From Methanococcus vannielii SB (GTDB lineage Archaea > AGJL01 > Methanococci > Methanococcales > Methanococcaceae), in the NCBI RefSeq assembly GCF_000017165.1, contig NC_009634.1, positions 882,249-946,248 on the forward strand: a stretch of DNA of 64,000 nt, given 5' to 3'. The notes beneath the pieces are model-generated. The model saw nothing but the letters and a program-made list of their open reading frames with translations, did no database searches and was not told the DNA's origin. Position numbers and translations under genes: made by a program. This document shows, piece by piece, positions 8,866 to 19,376 of this stretch (position 1 is its first letter; every line of letters starts with the position of its first letter).

Positions 8866-8980
8866 GCCGAGGTGGCTTAGGCTGGTTATAGCGCTCGGCT
8901 CATACGGAAATTCCTAAGGGGTAATTCCCCTTGGGTCCTGGGAAACCGAGAGGTCGGGGGTTCAAGTCCCCCCCTCGGCA
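8866..8980 (+). tRNA. Elongator tRNA-Met (CAT) with a 40-nt intron
   Basis: The acceptor GCCGAGG (8866-8872) pairs with CCTCGGC, and the discriminator A is at 8980. D-arm GCTT/TAGC, anticodon stem CTCGG (8894-8898) with CCGAG (8946-8950), T-arm GGGGG-TTCAAGT-CCCCC. The loop reads CTCATA, then 40 nt (8905-8944), then A, so an intron lies at the canonical 37/38 position and the mature tRNA is 75 nt. The intron contains its own stem (AAGGGG/CCCCTT), fitting a bulge-helix-bulge substrate for the splicing endonuclease. Elongator tRNA-Met introns are known in Methanocaldococcus. CCA is not encoded. Confidence 0.93.
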
Positions 8981-9051
8981 TTTTCTTTTTTGAGTAAATT
9001 AATTTATTAATTTAAATTTATAAATTGATATTTTATAAAAAAAAATTAAAA

Positions 9052-10362
9052 TTAGATGGGATTTCCAAAAAAATTTATTTTTTCAATTAATTCTGTAAAT
9101 GCATTAATTTCAAAATTAACTGCTTCTTCTTTTGTAAATACTCCTGAAACTTCCCCATCCATTGTTAATTTATCAATTCCCCTTAAAACAAACCGTTTAA
9201 CACCATCTTTTGTTAAAATTTCTTCCGCATCTCGTTCGTGAACGAGTGCATTTTCAGGGTAAAATACGGTATCTGTCAATTTAGATAAATCGATAGTTTC
9301 TAAATCTTTTTTAGTAATTAAGTCAGATATATCCTTATTTACTGAAATTACTGTTACGGGAGTCCCGTTAAATATTTTTGATAGATACCAATATGAAACC
9401 TTTCCCGTGATAATTGTTGCTTTTGCCCTTATTTTCTTCCTTAAATCGTTCAAGATACTTTTTTCATAGTAAATTGCAAATGGAGTATTTGTTAAAGGAT
9501 CATAAACGGGCGTTCCTGAAATTCTTATTTTTTCACCAAAGAGCTCATGCATTTCTTTTACGAGTTTCCCAAACCTTTCAACGCTTGAAACATTTATTTC
9601 CTCAATTAATGGTTCATTTTCAAGTATAAGGCCATTTTCAACTTTATTTGCAAATCTCATTAGTATTACAGCATTTGCCCCCCATGAAGTGAGGTCTTTT
9701 ATTGTATTTTTTAGGTTTTCGCCATCATTTATACCTGGAACAACAATTATTGCACAGTGTGTTTCACAAGTATTACAAAAATACTTTAAACATTCAAGAG
9801 AAATTTCGGGATTCTTGTCACTCATCCATTCTTTTCTAATATTTGGATCTGTTGAAAAAACAGAAAATGTGACTTCATTAACTCCAAAATTAACAAGATT
9901 TTTAACTTGATTTAAGTTTTTAAATCCCTTGCCTGAGGTATATCCTAAATGAATTTTTAAACCCATTTGATTTATTATTTTGCAAAGGTCTTCAAGATAA
10001 GGGTAATAACTTGTATCTCCGCCACTTGTTATGTTTACTTTTTCATATTTTTGAAACATTAGCGAACTTTGAACCTGTTCAAGTGCAAATGGCAAAGGAA
10101 TAAATGAGCCATTTATTTCACGAATGGAATTTATACAGTAGTCGCACCCTATTTGAAATGTACATTGTTTACACCCTAGGGGTTCAGGATTATTAAAATT
10201 AACTTTTCTAAAATAACAAAATTTACAAAATCCCCCACAATTTTTTCCAGGTTCTCCTTTTAAGTCGATTAACAGCTGTGATTTACCACCATTATTGTCA
10301 AACGAGTTATTTTCAAAATTAAATTCCTCATCAATATTAATAAATCCAAGCTTTTGGTTCAT
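9052..10362 (-). CDS. mmp10: Mmp10, radical SAM McrA arginine C-methyltransferase (methanogenesis marker 10)
   Basis: 436 residues. The radical-SAM triad CX3CX2C is at C42, C46 and C49, with further cysteines C64, C67, C73 and C76. The core carries [12 protein letters not shown] and a domain of about 110 residues at the C-terminus. Mmp10 is the cobalamin-dependent radical SAM enzyme that installs 5-(S)-methylarginine in McrA. The neighbouring mcr operon, divergent by about 260 bp, supports the assignment. McrA here keeps the target Arg (R275). The start at 10362 follows GATGGTAAT, a weak ribosome binding site. Confidence 0.9.
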   Translation of the reverse strand: MNQKLGFINIDEEFNFENNSFDNNGGKSQLLIDLKGEPGKNCGGFCKFCYFRKVNFNNPEPLGCKQCTFQIGCDYCINSIREINGSFIPLPFALEQVQSSLMFQKYEKVNITSGGDTSYYPYLEDLCKIINQMGLKIHLGYTSGKGFKNLNQVKNLVNFGVNEVTFSVFSTDPNIRKEWMSDKNPEISLECLKYFCNTCETHCAIIVVPGINDGENLKNTIKDLTSWGANAVILMRFANKVENGLILENEPLIEEINVSSVERFGKLVKEMHELFGEKIRISGTPVYDPLTNTPFAIYYEKSILNDLRKKIRAKATIITGKVSYWYLSKIFNGTPVTVISVNKDISDLITKKDLETIDLSKLTDTVFYPENALVHERDAEEILTKDGVKRFVLRGIDKLTMDGEVSGVFTKEEAVNFEINAFTELIEKINFFGNPI

Positions 10363-10440
10363 ATTACCATCTTATTTACTTTTATAAAAATAGTAGTAAG
10401 TAGTAATTCATTAAAAATAGAATTCCAATATTAGTTTTTG

Positions 10441-10480
10441 TCATGCTAATTACAAATTTATCTAGTATTACGTAGCATGA
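10441..10480. repeat. 8-bp inverted repeat in the mmp10/mcr intergenic region
   Basis: TCATGCTA (10441-10448) and TAGCATGA (10473-10480) are exact reverse complements separated by 24 nt. They lie between the divergent mmp10 start and the mcr TATA box. Spacing of arm centres is about three helical turns, which would suit a dimeric DNA-binding protein. No known operator is recognised. Confidence 0.4.
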
Positions 10481-10523
10481 TAAGATATAATTAACCTAAT
10501 CCAAAACTTAATCCCCGATAGAG

Positions 10524-10536
10524 ACTATATATATTT
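10524..10536 (+). promoter_or_regulatory. TATA box for the mcr operon
   Basis: ACTATATATATTT lies about 90 nt before the mcrB ATG, predicting a leader of about 65 nt. A second TATA-like stretch (about 10591-10599) is too close to the gene to be a normal promoter. Confidence 0.6.
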
Positions 10537-10621
10537 TTCTATTTGATTTTAATGAAAACTTGAATATATCTTCCTTTAATAATGTTATGATGTATATATC
10601 AAAAAAATAGGAGTGGTTCCT

Positions 10622-11953
10622 ATGGTAAAGTATGAAGACAAAATAAGTTTGTACGATGCGAAAGGAAACCTAGTAGCAGAAAATGTACCATTGGAAGCTA
10701 TTAGCCCATTATACAACCCTACCATCAAAAGCATGTTAAAGAACATTAAAAGAACCGTTGCTGTCAACTTAGCAGGTATTGAAAATACTCTGGCTACCGG
10801 TAGCATCGGTGGAAAAGGCTGTAAAGTTCCAGGTAGAACCCTAGATTTATCCGTTGTTAGCAATGCTCAAGCAATTGCTGATGAAGTAGAAAAAATCTTG
10901 AAAGTATCCAAAGATGACGATACCGCAATCAAATTGATTAACGGCGGAAAACAAATGGCCGTGCAGGTTCCATCCGAAAGGTTAGAAGTAGCGGCAGAAT
11001 ACTCAGTATCAATGCTTGCAACCGCAATGGCATTGAAAGAAGCAATCATCAAAACATTCAACGTAGACATGTTTGAAGGTTCAACAGTTCACGCTTCAAT
11101 CATGGGTAACTACCCGCAAGTTATGGACTACGCTGGAGGTAACATCGCTTCACTCTTAGGTGCACCTTCAAACTTAGAAGGTTTAGGTTACGCTTTAAGA
11201 AACATTCCAGTTAACCATGCAGTTGCTACTACCAAGAAAAACATGATGAACGCTATTGCATTCTCATCAGTTATGGAACAAACTGCAACTTTTGAAATGG
11301 GTGACGCAATCGGGTCATTCGAAAGACAGCACTTACTTGGTTTAGCTTACCAAGGATTAAACGCTGACAACTTAGTAATTGAATTCATTAAAGCAAATGG
11401 AAAAGGAACTGTTGGTACAGTTGTACAGTCAGTTGTTGAAAGAGCACTTGCTGACGGCGTAATCGTTGTTGATAAAACAATGGGCTCAGGATTTAACATG
11501 TACAAGCCAGCTGATGTAAACAAGTGGAACGCTTACGCAGCAGCAGGTTTAGTTGCAGCAGCAGCAGTAAGCTGTGGTGCGGCAAGAGCTGCACAAAACA
11601 TCGCTTCAGTTATTCTGTACTATAACGACATTTTAGAGTACGAAACTGGTTTGCCGGGTGTTGACTACGGTAGATCAATGGGTACTGCAGTAGGATTCTC
11701 ATTCTTCTCACACTCAATCTACGGTGGCGGTGGACCTGGTATCTTTAACGGAAACCACGTTGTAACCAGACACTCCAAAGGATTTGCAATTCCTCCAGTA
11801 TGTGCAGCAATGTGTGCAGATGCAGGTACGCAGATGTTCTCACCTGAACACACTTCAGCATTAGTTGGTGCCGTATACTCAGCATTTGACGAGTTTAGGG
11901 AACCGATGAAATACGTAATTGAAAGAGCATTAAACATTAAAGATAAATTATAA
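10622..11953 (+). CDS. mcrB: Methyl-coenzyme M reductase, beta subunit
   Basis: 443 residues when started at the ATG at 10622, the family length. An in-frame GTG at 10613 is rejected because AGGAGTGG there is the ribosome binding site. McrB is part of the (alpha-beta-gamma)2 enzyme that makes methane from methyl-CoM and coenzyme B. The C-terminal half carries the [28 protein letters not shown] motif region that lines the F430/CoB channel. It is the first gene of mcrBDCGA and has a strong TATA promoter. Codon use looks optimised for high expression. Confidence 0.97.
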   Translation: MVKYEDKISLYDAKGNLVAENVPLEAISPLYNPTIKSMLKNIKRTVAVNLAGIENTLATGSIGGKGCKVPGRTLDLSVVSNAQAIADEVEKILKVSKDDDTAIKLINGGKQMAVQVPSERLEVAAEYSVSMLATAMALKEAIIKTFNVDMFEGSTVHASIMGNYPQVMDYAGGNIASLLGAPSNLEGLGYALRNIPVNHAVATTKKNMMNAIAFSSVMEQTATFEMGDAIGSFERQHLLGLAYQGLNADNLVIEFIKANGKGTVGTVVQSVVERALADGVIVVDKTMGSGFNMYKPADVNKWNAYAAAGLVAAAAVSCGAARAAQNIASVILYYNDILEYETGLPGVDYGRSMGTAVGFSFFSHSIYGGGGPGIFNGNHVVTRHSKGFAIPPVCAAMCADAGTQMFSPEHTSALVGAVYSAFDEFREPMKYVIERALNIKDKL

Positions 11954-11964
11954 GGTAGTAATCT

Positions 11965-12447
11965 ATGATCGAACTTGAAGTCTTCCCACATAGGTATTTA
12001 AAAGCAGAAACAACTGAAAACTTCCTAAATAGTGCTTATTCATTTAGCACTGTTGAAAGAGTAGTAATACATGGAGAATCACTCCCTAAAAAAGTAGGAT
12101 ACGGTCCTGCTAAAGGGTCTCCGGTAAATCATTCTGAAAAAAAGGAAATTACTGTTAAAGGAGTTCCGGTAGAACTCAATCTTCAGGTTGGAAGATTATG
12201 GGTTTTACTAAAGGATGAAAGCGAAATTGAAAAAATCGATGAACTTTGTAAAGAACTTTTCCCATTTGGATACCGGTTAACAAAGGGTAAATTCTTAAGG
12301 GATACTCCTACAGTATCAGACTTTATAAAATACGGGGAATCTGCGGTTGAAAATATCGACCCCAAATTATTAAGTGCAACTGATCCAAGAAGTAAGTTTC
12401 AAAATTCCGTAAAAATGATTCCAAAAAGTGAAAATTCGACAGAATAA
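11965..12447 (+). CDS. mcrD: Methyl-coenzyme M reductase operon protein D
   Basis: 160 residues beginning MIELEVFPHRYLKAETTE, as in McrD proteins. McrD is not part of active MCR. It binds the enzyme during assembly or cofactor loading. Conserved features include the HGESLPKKVGYGPAKGSPVNH segment (about residues 37-53), which may contact MCR. The start follows AAGGTAGTAATCT, 11 nt after the mcrB stop, so translation is likely coupled. Codon use is less biased than in the structural mcr genes. Confidence 0.95.
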   Translation: MIELEVFPHRYLKAETTENFLNSAYSFSTVERVVIHGESLPKKVGYGPAKGSPVNHSEKKEITVKGVPVELNLQVGRLWVLLKDESEIEKIDELCKELFPFGYRLTKGKFLRDTPTVSDFIKYGESAVENIDPKLLSATDPRSKFQNSVKMIPKSENSTE

Positions 12448-12456
12448 TGTGATTTT

Positions 12457-13053
12457 ATGCCCGTAGGTAGAAAAGAACAGATTGTTGACTGTAGAGCTGT
12501 TATGGGTCTTGGTGAAGGAGGTGGACTTGCTCAAAGGGGGACTTTTGCAGAAGGACTTCGTAACGACGTGGTCGTTGTTGCAATGTCGCCTGGGAGAAGG
12601 CATATTACAAAACCCGTATGCGAAATTACCTATGGAATAAGGGAAGCAGGAATTCAAACCAGCGTTCTAGTATTGGATGCAGGAGGGGGAATTCCTTCAG
12701 ATGCTCCACAGGGAAGTTTAGGCTCAACTTTTGGGCTTAAACCTGATGAAGCACGACAAGTTAATCGACATAAATTATGTGTAATTCACTTTGGAAACGT
12801 AAAAAGTCATATAATCTATAAAGCTAGGTTATTCTTAAAGTACGTGACCATTCCTACAATTATAGTTTGTCAGTCTCCAGTGGACATGGAAGACTTTGCA
12901 AAAATTGGAATTAAGACCCTAGACGTAATGCCTTTAGAACCTAAAACTGAGGGCACTATTGTCGAAATTATTACAGGCGTAGTAAGGGGGGAATCTTCCC
13001 CACAAAAAAAGATTGATGAAATCATAGAAAGCATAAAAAAACATTTAGGTTAA
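12457..13053 (+). CDS. mcrC: Methyl-coenzyme M reductase operon protein C
   Basis: 198 residues starting [32 protein letters not shown], typical of McrC. McrC is a component of the ATP-dependent complex that reductively activates MCR (Ni(II) to Ni(I)). The [29 protein letters not shown] region is conserved in the family. It begins 9 nt after mcrD with GTGATTTT before the ATG, so translation is probably coupled. Confidence 0.95.
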   Translation: MPVGRKEQIVDCRAVMGLGEGGGLAQRGTFAEGLRNDVVVVAMSPGRRHITKPVCEITYGIREAGIQTSVLVLDAGGGIPSDAPQGSLGSTFGLKPDEARQVNRHKLCVIHFGNVKSHIIYKARLFLKYVTIPTIIVCQSPVDMEDFAKIGIKTLDVMPLEPKTEGTIVEIITGVVRGESSPQKKIDEIIESIKKHLG

Positions 13054-13062
13054 GGTGATCTT

Positions 13063-13845
13063 ATGGCATATAAGCCTCAGTTCTACCCTGGAGCAACAAA
13101 AGTTGCTGAAAACAGACGAAATCACTTAAATCCAAACTACGAATTGGAAAAATTAAGAGAAATCCCAGATGAAGACGTTGTAAAAATCATGGGACACAGG
13201 CAGCCTGGTGAAGACTACAAAACAGTTCACCCACCATTAGAAGAAATGGACATGCCAGCTGACTACGTAAGAGACTTAGTAGAGCCATTAAACGGTGCTA
13301 AGGAAGGACACAGGGTTAGATACATCCAGTTTGCTGACTCAATGTATTTTGCTCCTGCTCAACCATACGACAGGTCAAGATTGTACATGATCAGATTAAG
13401 GGGAGTAGATGCAGGTACGCTCTCAGGAAGACAAGTTGTTGAATGTAGAGAAAGTGACCTTGAAGAATTCTCCAAAAACTTGCTTATGGATACCGAACTC
13501 TTTGACCCTGCAACATCAGGAGTAAGAGGTGCAACTGTACACGGCCACTCCTTAAGATTAGATGAAAACGGAATGATGTTTGACGCATTACAAAGATGTG
13601 TGTTCGACGAAAAAACCGGACACGTAATGTATGTAAAAGACCAGGTTGGAAAGCCACTCGACCAGCCAGTTGACGTTGGAGAACCAATGCCTGAAGCAAA
13701 ATTAAGAGAAATCACAACCATCTACAGAAAAGATGGTATCGCAATGAGAACAGACCCTGAAGTTATTGAAGTTGTAAAGAGAATCCACAGAGCAAGAACT
13801 CTTGGTGGATACATCCCTACAAACGAAATATTCAAAGGATTATAA
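13063..13845 (+). CDS. mcrG: Methyl-coenzyme M reductase, gamma subunit
   Basis: 260 residues beginning MAYKPQFYPGATKVAENRR, the standard gamma-subunit N-terminus. The VRGATVHGHSLRLDENGMMFD segment (about residues 150-170) carries the conserved histidine near F430. It is the small structural subunit of MCR. The start follows AAGGTGATCTT, 9 nt after mcrC, and codon use is strongly biased, as for mcrB and mcrA. Confidence 0.97.
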   Translation: MAYKPQFYPGATKVAENRRNHLNPNYELEKLREIPDEDVVKIMGHRQPGEDYKTVHPPLEEMDMPADYVRDLVEPLNGAKEGHRVRYIQFADSMYFAPAQPYDRSRLYMIRLRGVDAGTLSGRQVVECRESDLEEFSKNLLMDTELFDPATSGVRGATVHGHSLRLDENGMMFDALQRCVFDEKTGHVMYVKDQVGKPLDQPVDVGEPMPEAKLREITTIYRKDGIAMRTDPEVIEVVKRIHRARTLGGYIPTNEIFKGL

Positions 13846-13892
13846 TTAATTCTTAAATTAAAAAAAACCTCTTAAGCCATTGAGGTGAACTT

Positions 13893-15554
13893 ATGGAAGC
13901 TGAAAAAAGATTATTCTTGAAAGCATTAAAGGAAAAATTCGAAGAAGATCCAAAGGAAAAATACACAAAATTCTATACCTACGGCGGTTGGGAACAATCT
14001 GCTAGGAAAAGAGAATTTGTTGCAGCTAACGAAAAAGTTTTAGCTGAAAAAAGACAGGGAGTTCCACTTTACAACCCTGATATTGGTGTTCCTTTAGGAC
14101 AGAGAAAGTTAATGCCTTACAAATTGTCAGGAACTGACTCATACTGTGAAGGTGACGACTTACACTTCATGAACAACGCTGCTATCCAACAGTTATGGGA
14201 CGATATCAGAAGAACAGTTGTTGTAGGTATGGACACTGCTCACTCAGTTTTAGAAAAAAGATTGGGTGTAGAAGTAACTCCTGAAACAATCAACGAATAC
14301 ATGCACACAATTAACCACGCACTTTCAGGTGGTGCAGTTGTTCAAGAACACATGGTTGAAGTTCACCCTTCCCTTGCATGGGATTCATACGCTAGAATCT
14401 TCACTGGTGACGATGAATTAGCTGCGGAATTAGACAGTAGATTCTTAATTGACATTAACAAATTGTTCCCAGCAGAACAAGCTGAAGCTTTGAAAAAAGC
14501 TATCGGTAAAAAAACATACCAAGTATCAAGGGTACCATCACTCGTAGGTAGAGTATGTGACGGCGGTACAATCTCAAGATGGTCTGCAATGCAGATTGGA
14601 ATGTCATTCATTACCGCATACAAACTTTGTGCAGGAGAAGCTGCAACAGCTGACTTCTCATATGCTTCAAAACACGCTGACGTAATTCAGATGGGTAACG
14701 CTTTACCTGGAAGAAGAGCAAGAGGTCCAAACGAGCCAGGGGGAATCCAGTTCGGTATCCTTTCAGACGTTGTACAAACTACAAGAGTTTCAGACGACCC
14801 AGTTGAGCAGTCATTAGAAGTAGTAGCAGCTGGTGCTGCATTATATGACCAAATATGGCTTGGTGCATACATGTCTGGTGGCGTAGGTTTCACACAATAC
14901 GCTACAGCAGCATACACCGACGATATCTTGGACGATTTCTCATACTATGCACTTGACTACGTAGAGAAAAAATACGGTAGAATGGGAACTAAAGCTACAA
15001 TGGACGTAGTAGAAGACATTGCAAGTGAAGTTACACTCTACTCATTAGAACAGTACGATGAATACCCCGCATTATTAGAAGACCACTTTGGTGGATCACA
15101 GAGAGCTGCAGTTGCTGCTGCTGCATCCGGTATCGGTGTATGTATGGCAACAGGTAACTCAAACGCTGGTGTAAACGGCTGGTACTTATCACAAATATTA
15201 CACAAAGAATACCACAGTAGACTTGGATTCTATGGTTACGACTTGCAGGACCAATGTGGTGCTTCAAACTCACTCGCAATCAGAAACGACGAATCTGCAC
15301 CTCTTGAATTAAGGGGGCCTAACTACCCTAACTACGCAATGAACGTAGGTCACCAGGGAGAATACGCAGGTATTGCACAAGCTGCTCACTCAGCAAGAGG
15401 AGATGCATTTGCAATGAGTGCATTAATTAAAGTTGCATTCGCTGACCCAATGCTTGTATTTGACTTTTCAAAACCAAGAAAAGAATTTGCAAGAGGAGCA
15501 TTAAGAGAATTCGACGCTGCAGGAGAAAGAGACGTTATCTTACCTGCAAAATAA
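13893..15554 (+). CDS. mcrA: Methyl-coenzyme M reductase, alpha subunit
   Basis: 553 residues, the catalytic subunit. Equivalents of the known special residues (Methanothermobacter numbering in brackets) are present: Q151 (147, Ni-F430 axial ligand), H261 (257, N-methyl-His), R275 (271, 5-methyl-Arg, the Mmp10 target), Q403 (400, sometimes 2-methyl-Gln), G448 (445, thioglycine) and C455 (452, S-methyl-Cys). Only the residues are visible; the modifications are inferred from the family. The start follows GAGGTGAACTT. It is the last gene of the mcr operon and is followed by a hairpin terminator. Confidence 0.98.
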   Translation: MEAEKRLFLKALKEKFEEDPKEKYTKFYTYGGWEQSARKREFVAANEKVLAEKRQGVPLYNPDIGVPLGQRKLMPYKLSGTDSYCEGDDLHFMNNAAIQQLWDDIRRTVVVGMDTAHSVLEKRLGVEVTPETINEYMHTINHALSGGAVVQEHMVEVHPSLAWDSYARIFTGDDELAAELDSRFLIDINKLFPAEQAEALKKAIGKKTYQVSRVPSLVGRVCDGGTISRWSAMQIGMSFITAYKLCAGEAATADFSYASKHADVIQMGNALPGRRARGPNEPGGIQFGILSDVVQTTRVSDDPVEQSLEVVAAGAALYDQIWLGAYMSGGVGFTQYATAAYTDDILDDFSYYALDYVEKKYGRMGTKATMDVVEDIASEVTLYSLEQYDEYPALLEDHFGGSQRAAVAAAASGIGVCMATGNSNAGVNGWYLSQILHKEYHSRLGFYGYDLQDQCGASNSLAIRNDESAPLELRGPNYPNYAMNVGHQGEYAGIAQAAHSARGDAFAMSALIKVAFADPMLVFDFSKPRKEFARGALREFDAAGERDVILPAK

Positions 15555-15570
15555 TCCTATGAATATTTAA

Positions 15571-15597
15571 GGAGGCCTTTTGGCTTCCTTTTTTTAT
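15571..15597 (+). terminator. Hairpin and T-run terminator after mcrA
   Basis: GGAGGCC (15571-15577), loop TTTT, GGCTTCC (15582-15588), then a T-run. A 7-bp stem (one G-U) with a uridine tract looks like an intrinsic-type terminator. It separates mcr from mtr, which has its own promoter. Confidence 0.6.
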
Positions 15598-15704
15598 ACC
15601 TATTATATATTGTTTCGGAATCATTAACAATATTGCTAATTAAAATATACTTTAATTAAATTAAAGGAAAATTAGGCTTTGTTTTTTAAAAAAACGAATG
15701 CAAA

Positions 15705-15720
15705 GTAATATATATAGTAT
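15705..15720 (+). promoter_or_regulatory. TATA box for the mtr operon
   Basis: GTAATATATATAGTAT lies about 105-115 nt before the mtrE ATG. With normal spacing transcription would begin near 15738, so mtr can be expressed independently of mcr, with a leader of about 84 nt. Confidence 0.6.
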
Positions 15721-15738
15721 AACAAGATATTAACTGAT

Positions 15739-15795
15739 TAGCTAACGGCATAGATAACGTTCTAGGCTTTAAAGCCACTAGAAGTCATAGCTAAC
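15739..15795 (+). promoter_or_regulatory. Structured mtr leader: hairpin flanked by direct repeats
   Basis: TTCTAG (15760-15765) pairs with CTAGAA (15778-15783), and GCT pairs with AGC inside, leaving one bulged A (15777) and a TTAA loop. TAGCTAAC occurs at both 15739-15746 and 15788-15795, bracketing the stem. The whole element lies in the predicted untranslated leader of mtrE. A regulatory or stabilising role is inference. Confidence 0.45.
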
Positions 15796-15821
15796 ATTCC
15801 CGTATATTGTGAGGTGAAATA

Positions 15822-16721
15822 ATGGATCCAACATTGATTTCTCTGGGGGCATTAGCCCTTGCTGGGGCAGCAGCAACTGTTTCAGGTTGTGCTGAAGACT
15901 TGGAATCTGATGTAGGTTCACAGTCAAACCCTAACTCTCAGGTTCAATTAGGTCCCCAAATGGGCAATATTCACAGATACTTCAACAAAGCAATTTCTGG
16001 AGAGCCTGTATCGTACGGTTTGTATGTTGCAGTTGCAGGTTCAGTTGCTTGGGCACTTATTAACGCCGGATTAAACGCTGTTTTAGCATTAATCATTGGT
16101 TCAGGTGTCGCTGCAATCGTTCACGGAGCTTATTCAGTTAGTGCATTTTTAGGAAGAACTGTAGGTCAGTCCCAAAAATTCGGGCAGCCTGTTTACATGG
16201 ATGTTCTTACATCACATATTGGCCCAATTGTAGGTCATGGATTTATCGCTGTTTTCACGATGGTTCTTGCAGCTTACTTAGCAGTAACTGCTTTAGGAAA
16301 CCCATTCCCATTGCCATTAGTAGCGTTAATTTTCGGTATTACCGTAGGTGCGATTGGTTCATCAACAGGTGACGTTCATTATGGTGCTGAAAGAGAATAC
16401 CAAAAATACGCATTTGGTGGGGGCATTCCTGTTGCTAATCAGGGTGACATCGATATTTATGCAGAATACGGAATTAGAAACGGTTTAGACTCATCATACT
16501 TCTGTTCAAGACTTGGTGGTCCACTTACCGGATTATGCTTTGGTTTAATCATCTTCCTCGATGGATGGAGAAGCATCGTAGGTAACATTATTGGTGGAGA
16601 CTTAGTAACAAAAACATCAATCGCACTTGTAGTAGGTCTCTTAGTGGTGGTCGCTGCAATGATCCTCAACAGAAAAATAGAGGTATTTGCTAGAAACAAG
16701 TACGGACCATACAGAAATTAA
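15822..16721 (+). CDS. mtrE: Tetrahydromethanopterin S-methyltransferase, subunit E
   Basis: 299 residues, integral membrane protein with about six hydrophobic segments, starting [40 protein letters not shown] as in MtrE. With MtrC and MtrD it forms the membrane part of the Na+-translocating Mtr complex, which moves the methyl group from methyl-H4MPT to coenzyme M. It is the first gene of the operon. The start follows GAGGTGAAATA. Confidence 0.96.
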   Translation: MDPTLISLGALALAGAAATVSGCAEDLESDVGSQSNPNSQVQLGPQMGNIHRYFNKAISGEPVSYGLYVAVAGSVAWALINAGLNAVLALIIGSGVAAIVHGAYSVSAFLGRTVGQSQKFGQPVYMDVLTSHIGPIVGHGFIAVFTMVLAAYLAVTALGNPFPLPLVALIFGITVGAIGSSTGDVHYGAEREYQKYAFGGGIPVANQGDIDIYAEYGIRNGLDSSYFCSRLGGPLTGLCFGLIIFLDGWRSIVGNIIGGDLVTKTSIALVVGLLVVVAAMILNRKIEVFARNKYGPYRN

Positions 16722-16746
16722 TAAAATAAGGAAGATTGGTGATATT

Positions 16747-17454
16747 ATGGATGCTACAAGCTTTATATTACCTCTTGCGGAAATAACCATTGCAGGTGCC
16801 ATTATTAATGCAAGCGTTCACTTCGTTCCAGTAGGTGGTGCTCCAGCTGCAATGGCTACATCAACAGGGGTAGGTACAGGTACAACACAGTTAGCAGCAG
16901 GTGCTGGATTTACAGGACTTTTAGCTGCGGCTACAATGGCTTCACAAGCGGGAGTTTCATTAGCTGACCCAGTTCACTTGGCATTAATCATGCTCTCTGG
17001 AGCAGTTGGTGCGATGATAATGTTAGGTCTTACGATGTTAATCGGGCAAATTATCTACGTATACGGTATTGGTATCGTCCCTGCAGCAGATAAGTGTGAA
17101 AAAGACCCAATTACAGGAGATATTCAAAAACCGTATATTACGCCAGGTACTACCGGACACGGAATTCCAACAGTATGTTTTGTTAGCGGTACAGTTGGTG
17201 CAGCACTCGGTGGTATCGGTGGTGCTCTTGCATACATTGCACTCCAACAGTTAGGATTTACTGCGCCCGTTGCTGGTGTTTTAGCAGTTGGATTCTTCTT
17301 TATGAACGCTGTTTTAGCGTCCTACAATATTGGTGGTACAATCGAAGGATTCCACGACCCTAAATTTAAGAAAATGCCAAACGGAGTTATTGCTTCATTT
17401 GTTTCATCCTTGATTACAGGAGCTGTATTAATCGGAATGGCTATGGGACTTTAA
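16747..17454 (+). CDS. mtrD: Tetrahydromethanopterin S-methyltransferase, subunit D
   Basis: 235 residues from the ATG at 16747, preceded by GGTGATATT. An upstream in-frame extension overlapping mtrE is rejected because it lacks a ribosome binding site and is hydrophilic. The protein begins [20 protein letters not shown] and has about six membrane segments. A cytoplasmic loop includes [28 protein letters not shown], conserved in MtrD. It is a membrane subunit of the Na+ pump. Confidence 0.96.
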   Translation: MDATSFILPLAEITIAGAIINASVHFVPVGGAPAAMATSTGVGTGTTQLAAGAGFTGLLAAATMASQAGVSLADPVHLALIMLSGAVGAMIMLGLTMLIGQIIYVYGIGIVPAADKCEKDPITGDIQKPYITPGTTGHGIPTVCFVSGTVGAALGGIGGALAYIALQQLGFTAPVAGVLAVGFFFMNAVLASYNIGGTIEGFHDPKFKKMPNGVIASFVSSLITGAVLIGMAMGL

Positions 17455-17488
17455 GTCTGTAACTTTCAAAAAATATCGAGGTGTAATT

Positions 17489-18298
17489 ATGTCACATGGT
17501 GGCGGAGGACACGCAGCAGAACTTTTCCCTGAAAACCAAGTTTTAGTGATTGGTGCTGTATTATCACTCATTGGAATGTACATTGCACACTTTGTTCCAT
17601 CACTCGCTATGCTCTTAGGAGGATTATTAGCAGCAGGAGCATGTGTTGCAGGCGCAAATACTACAAGAAGAGTAGCCGCATACGGATTAGGTACTGGTGT
17701 TCCATCAATAGGAATGGTAAGTTTAGGAATGGGTACAATTTCAGCTTTAGCAGGAGTTTTAATACCATCAGTATTAGCTGGTTCAGTTGCATTGCCTTTT
17801 GATTTAGTTTTAGCTACGCCAATTATTGCTGCAGTCGTTGCAATTATAGTTGGATTTATTGTAGGTAAATTAACTCAAAACCCCGTAGGAATGAAAGTTC
17901 CAATTATTGTTTCAAGTATGACGAAACTTTCATTAATGGGAGCTTTAGCAATTTTGGGGTTCTGTACTGCATTTGCAGGCGGATTTTCAGCAGATTTAAT
18001 TATCAATGGTGCAATTAACAATGGAATTATTGCATTAGCATTTATTGCAGCAGGTATGTCAATTTTACACCCATTTAACGCATGTATCGGTCCAAATGAA
18101 AGTCACAAGAGAACAATAACTCTTGCTACAGCTTGCGGATTAATGGCATGGTTAGTATTCTCAATTGCAAAATTAGACATTGTTTCAATATTAGTAGCTG
18201 CAGTATTCTGGATATACACTTATGGTTCATTTGTAAGCATGTCTCTTGCTGATGCTTGCGAAGTTAAGTACGTACCAGAATTACCTAAGAAGGAGTAA
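17489..18298 (+). CDS. mtrC: Tetrahydromethanopterin S-methyltransferase, subunit C
   Basis: 269 residues with multiple membrane spans and the conserved loop [19 protein letters not shown] (about residues 192-210). It begins with a short His/Gly-rich stretch, [17 protein letters not shown]. It is a membrane subunit of the Mtr complex. The start follows CGAGGTGTAATT, 34 nt after mtrD. Confidence 0.96.
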   Translation: MSHGGGGHAAELFPENQVLVIGAVLSLIGMYIAHFVPSLAMLLGGLLAAGACVAGANTTRRVAAYGLGTGVPSIGMVSLGMGTISALAGVLIPSVLAGSVALPFDLVLATPIIAAVVAIIVGFIVGKLTQNPVGMKVPIIVSSMTKLSLMGALAILGFCTAFAGGFSADLIINGAINNGIIALAFIAAGMSILHPFNACIGPNESHKRTITLATACGLMAWLVFSIAKLDIVSILVAAVFWIYTYGSFVSMSLADACEVKYVPELPKKE

Positions 18299-18307
18299 GG
18301 TGGTAAA

Positions 18308-18634
18308 ATGGAGATAGTCAAAGTATGTCCTGAAATCCACGTTGTAATGGACATTGATTCAGGTTTAATAGCTGAAATGAGAAAAGACATTCTCGTTGTA
18401 GATTTACACCCTGTTGAAGAACAAATTAACAAATTAGCATACTTTGCAAAAGCATTGGAAAATTCACTTGACCCTAGAAATGCGCCAATGAAATCATACA
18501 AAGGAAGAGATGGGACCTATAAAACTGGAGGTCTATTTCAAGGAATGTTCTTTGGTTTCTGGGTAACTATGTCAATTCTTGTTCTCGTAACAATATTGAC
18601 TATTAAAATGAATTTAAGCTTAATAGGGTTGTAA
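18308..18634 (+). CDS. mtrB: Tetrahydromethanopterin S-methyltransferase, subunit B
   Basis: 108 residues. A soluble N-terminal part ([23 protein letters not shown]) is followed by one C-terminal membrane helix (about residues 78-105, [21 protein letters not shown]). It is a small stalk subunit of Mtr. The start follows AAGGTGGTAAA, 9 nt after mtrC. Confidence 0.95.
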
Positions 18635-18640
18635 TCTAAT

Positions 18641-19190
18641 AGGAGGTGCAAACAATGGCAAATAAAAAAGCCCCTGCAGCAGGATGGCCTGTTGCGAACG
18701 GTGAATATGTAGTGGGGAACCCTGAAAGTTGTGTTGCAGTTGTTACACTAGGTTCCCACGGTTTAGACCAAGCTGCTATTGACGCAGGTGCAGCTATTTC
18801 AGGGCCATGCCACACAGAAAACTTAGGAATCGAAAAAGTTGTTGCAAACTACATTTCAAACCCAAACATTAGATTTATGATAATTGCAGGATCTGAAGTT
18901 CAAGGGCATATTACAGGTCAGTGCTTAAAAGCATTATATGAAAACGGAATCGGTGACGATGGTGGTATCATCGGCGCTAAAGGTGCAATTCCATTCATGG
19001 AAAACGTAGGAAAAGAGCCTGTTGGAAGATTCCAAAAACAGATTGTTGAATGCGTCAATTTGATTGATGTTGAAGACAAGGGAAAAATTACTGAAGCAAT
19101 TAAAAACTGCATTTCAAAAGATCCTGGGGCACTTGAAGAAGATGCAATGGTTGTCGAATTAGAAGGCGGTAAAAAGGTTGCTGGCGAAGA
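18641..19190 (+). repeat. 550-bp direct repeat, copy 1 (mtrA ribosome binding site and codons 1-178)
   Basis: The sequence from AGGAGGTGCAAACA (18641) to GGCGAAGA (19190) is repeated at 19377-19926, offset 736 bp. I compared both copies base by base and found no difference. Identity begins at the ribosome binding site, covers the corrinoid-binding domain, and stops sharply before the mtrA membrane anchor. Confidence 0.9.
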
Positions 19191-19374
19191 TTCAACTACA
19201 ATAAAACCTACATCACCAGAAATGGCTTTATTGGAAGCTAGAATGAGAATTATCTCAGAAAAAATGAATGAAGCTGCAATGGTTGCTAAATTCAATTCCG
19301 GATATTATAATGGAAAAATCCAAGGTATTGCAATAGGTTTATTCCTTTCAATATTGGTATTCTCATTACTCTAA
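18655..19374 (+). CDS. mtrA: Tetrahydromethanopterin S-methyltransferase, corrinoid subunit A
   Basis: 239 residues from the ATG at 18655, which follows AGGAGGTG. A GTG at 18646 is in frame but belongs to the ribosome binding site. The cytoplasmic domain (1-175) binds the corrinoid that carries the methyl group between H4MPT and coenzyme M; H85 in [10 protein letters not shown] probably matches the conserved histidine of MtrA. A linker leads to one C-terminal membrane helix (about 220-239). The first 550 bp including the ribosome binding site are perfectly repeated in the next gene. Confidence 0.96.
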   Translation: MANKKAPAAGWPVANGEYVVGNPESCVAVVTLGSHGLDQAAIDAGAAISGPCHTENLGIEKVVANYISNPNIRFMIIAGSEVQGHITGQCLKALYENGIGDDGGIIGAKGAIPFMENVGKEPVGRFQKQIVECVNLIDVEDKGKITEAIKNCISKDPGALEEDAMVVELEGGKKVAGEDSTTIKPTSPEMALLEARMRIISEKMNEAAMVAKFNSGYYNGKIQGIAIGLFLSILVFSLL

Positions 19375-19376
19375 GG

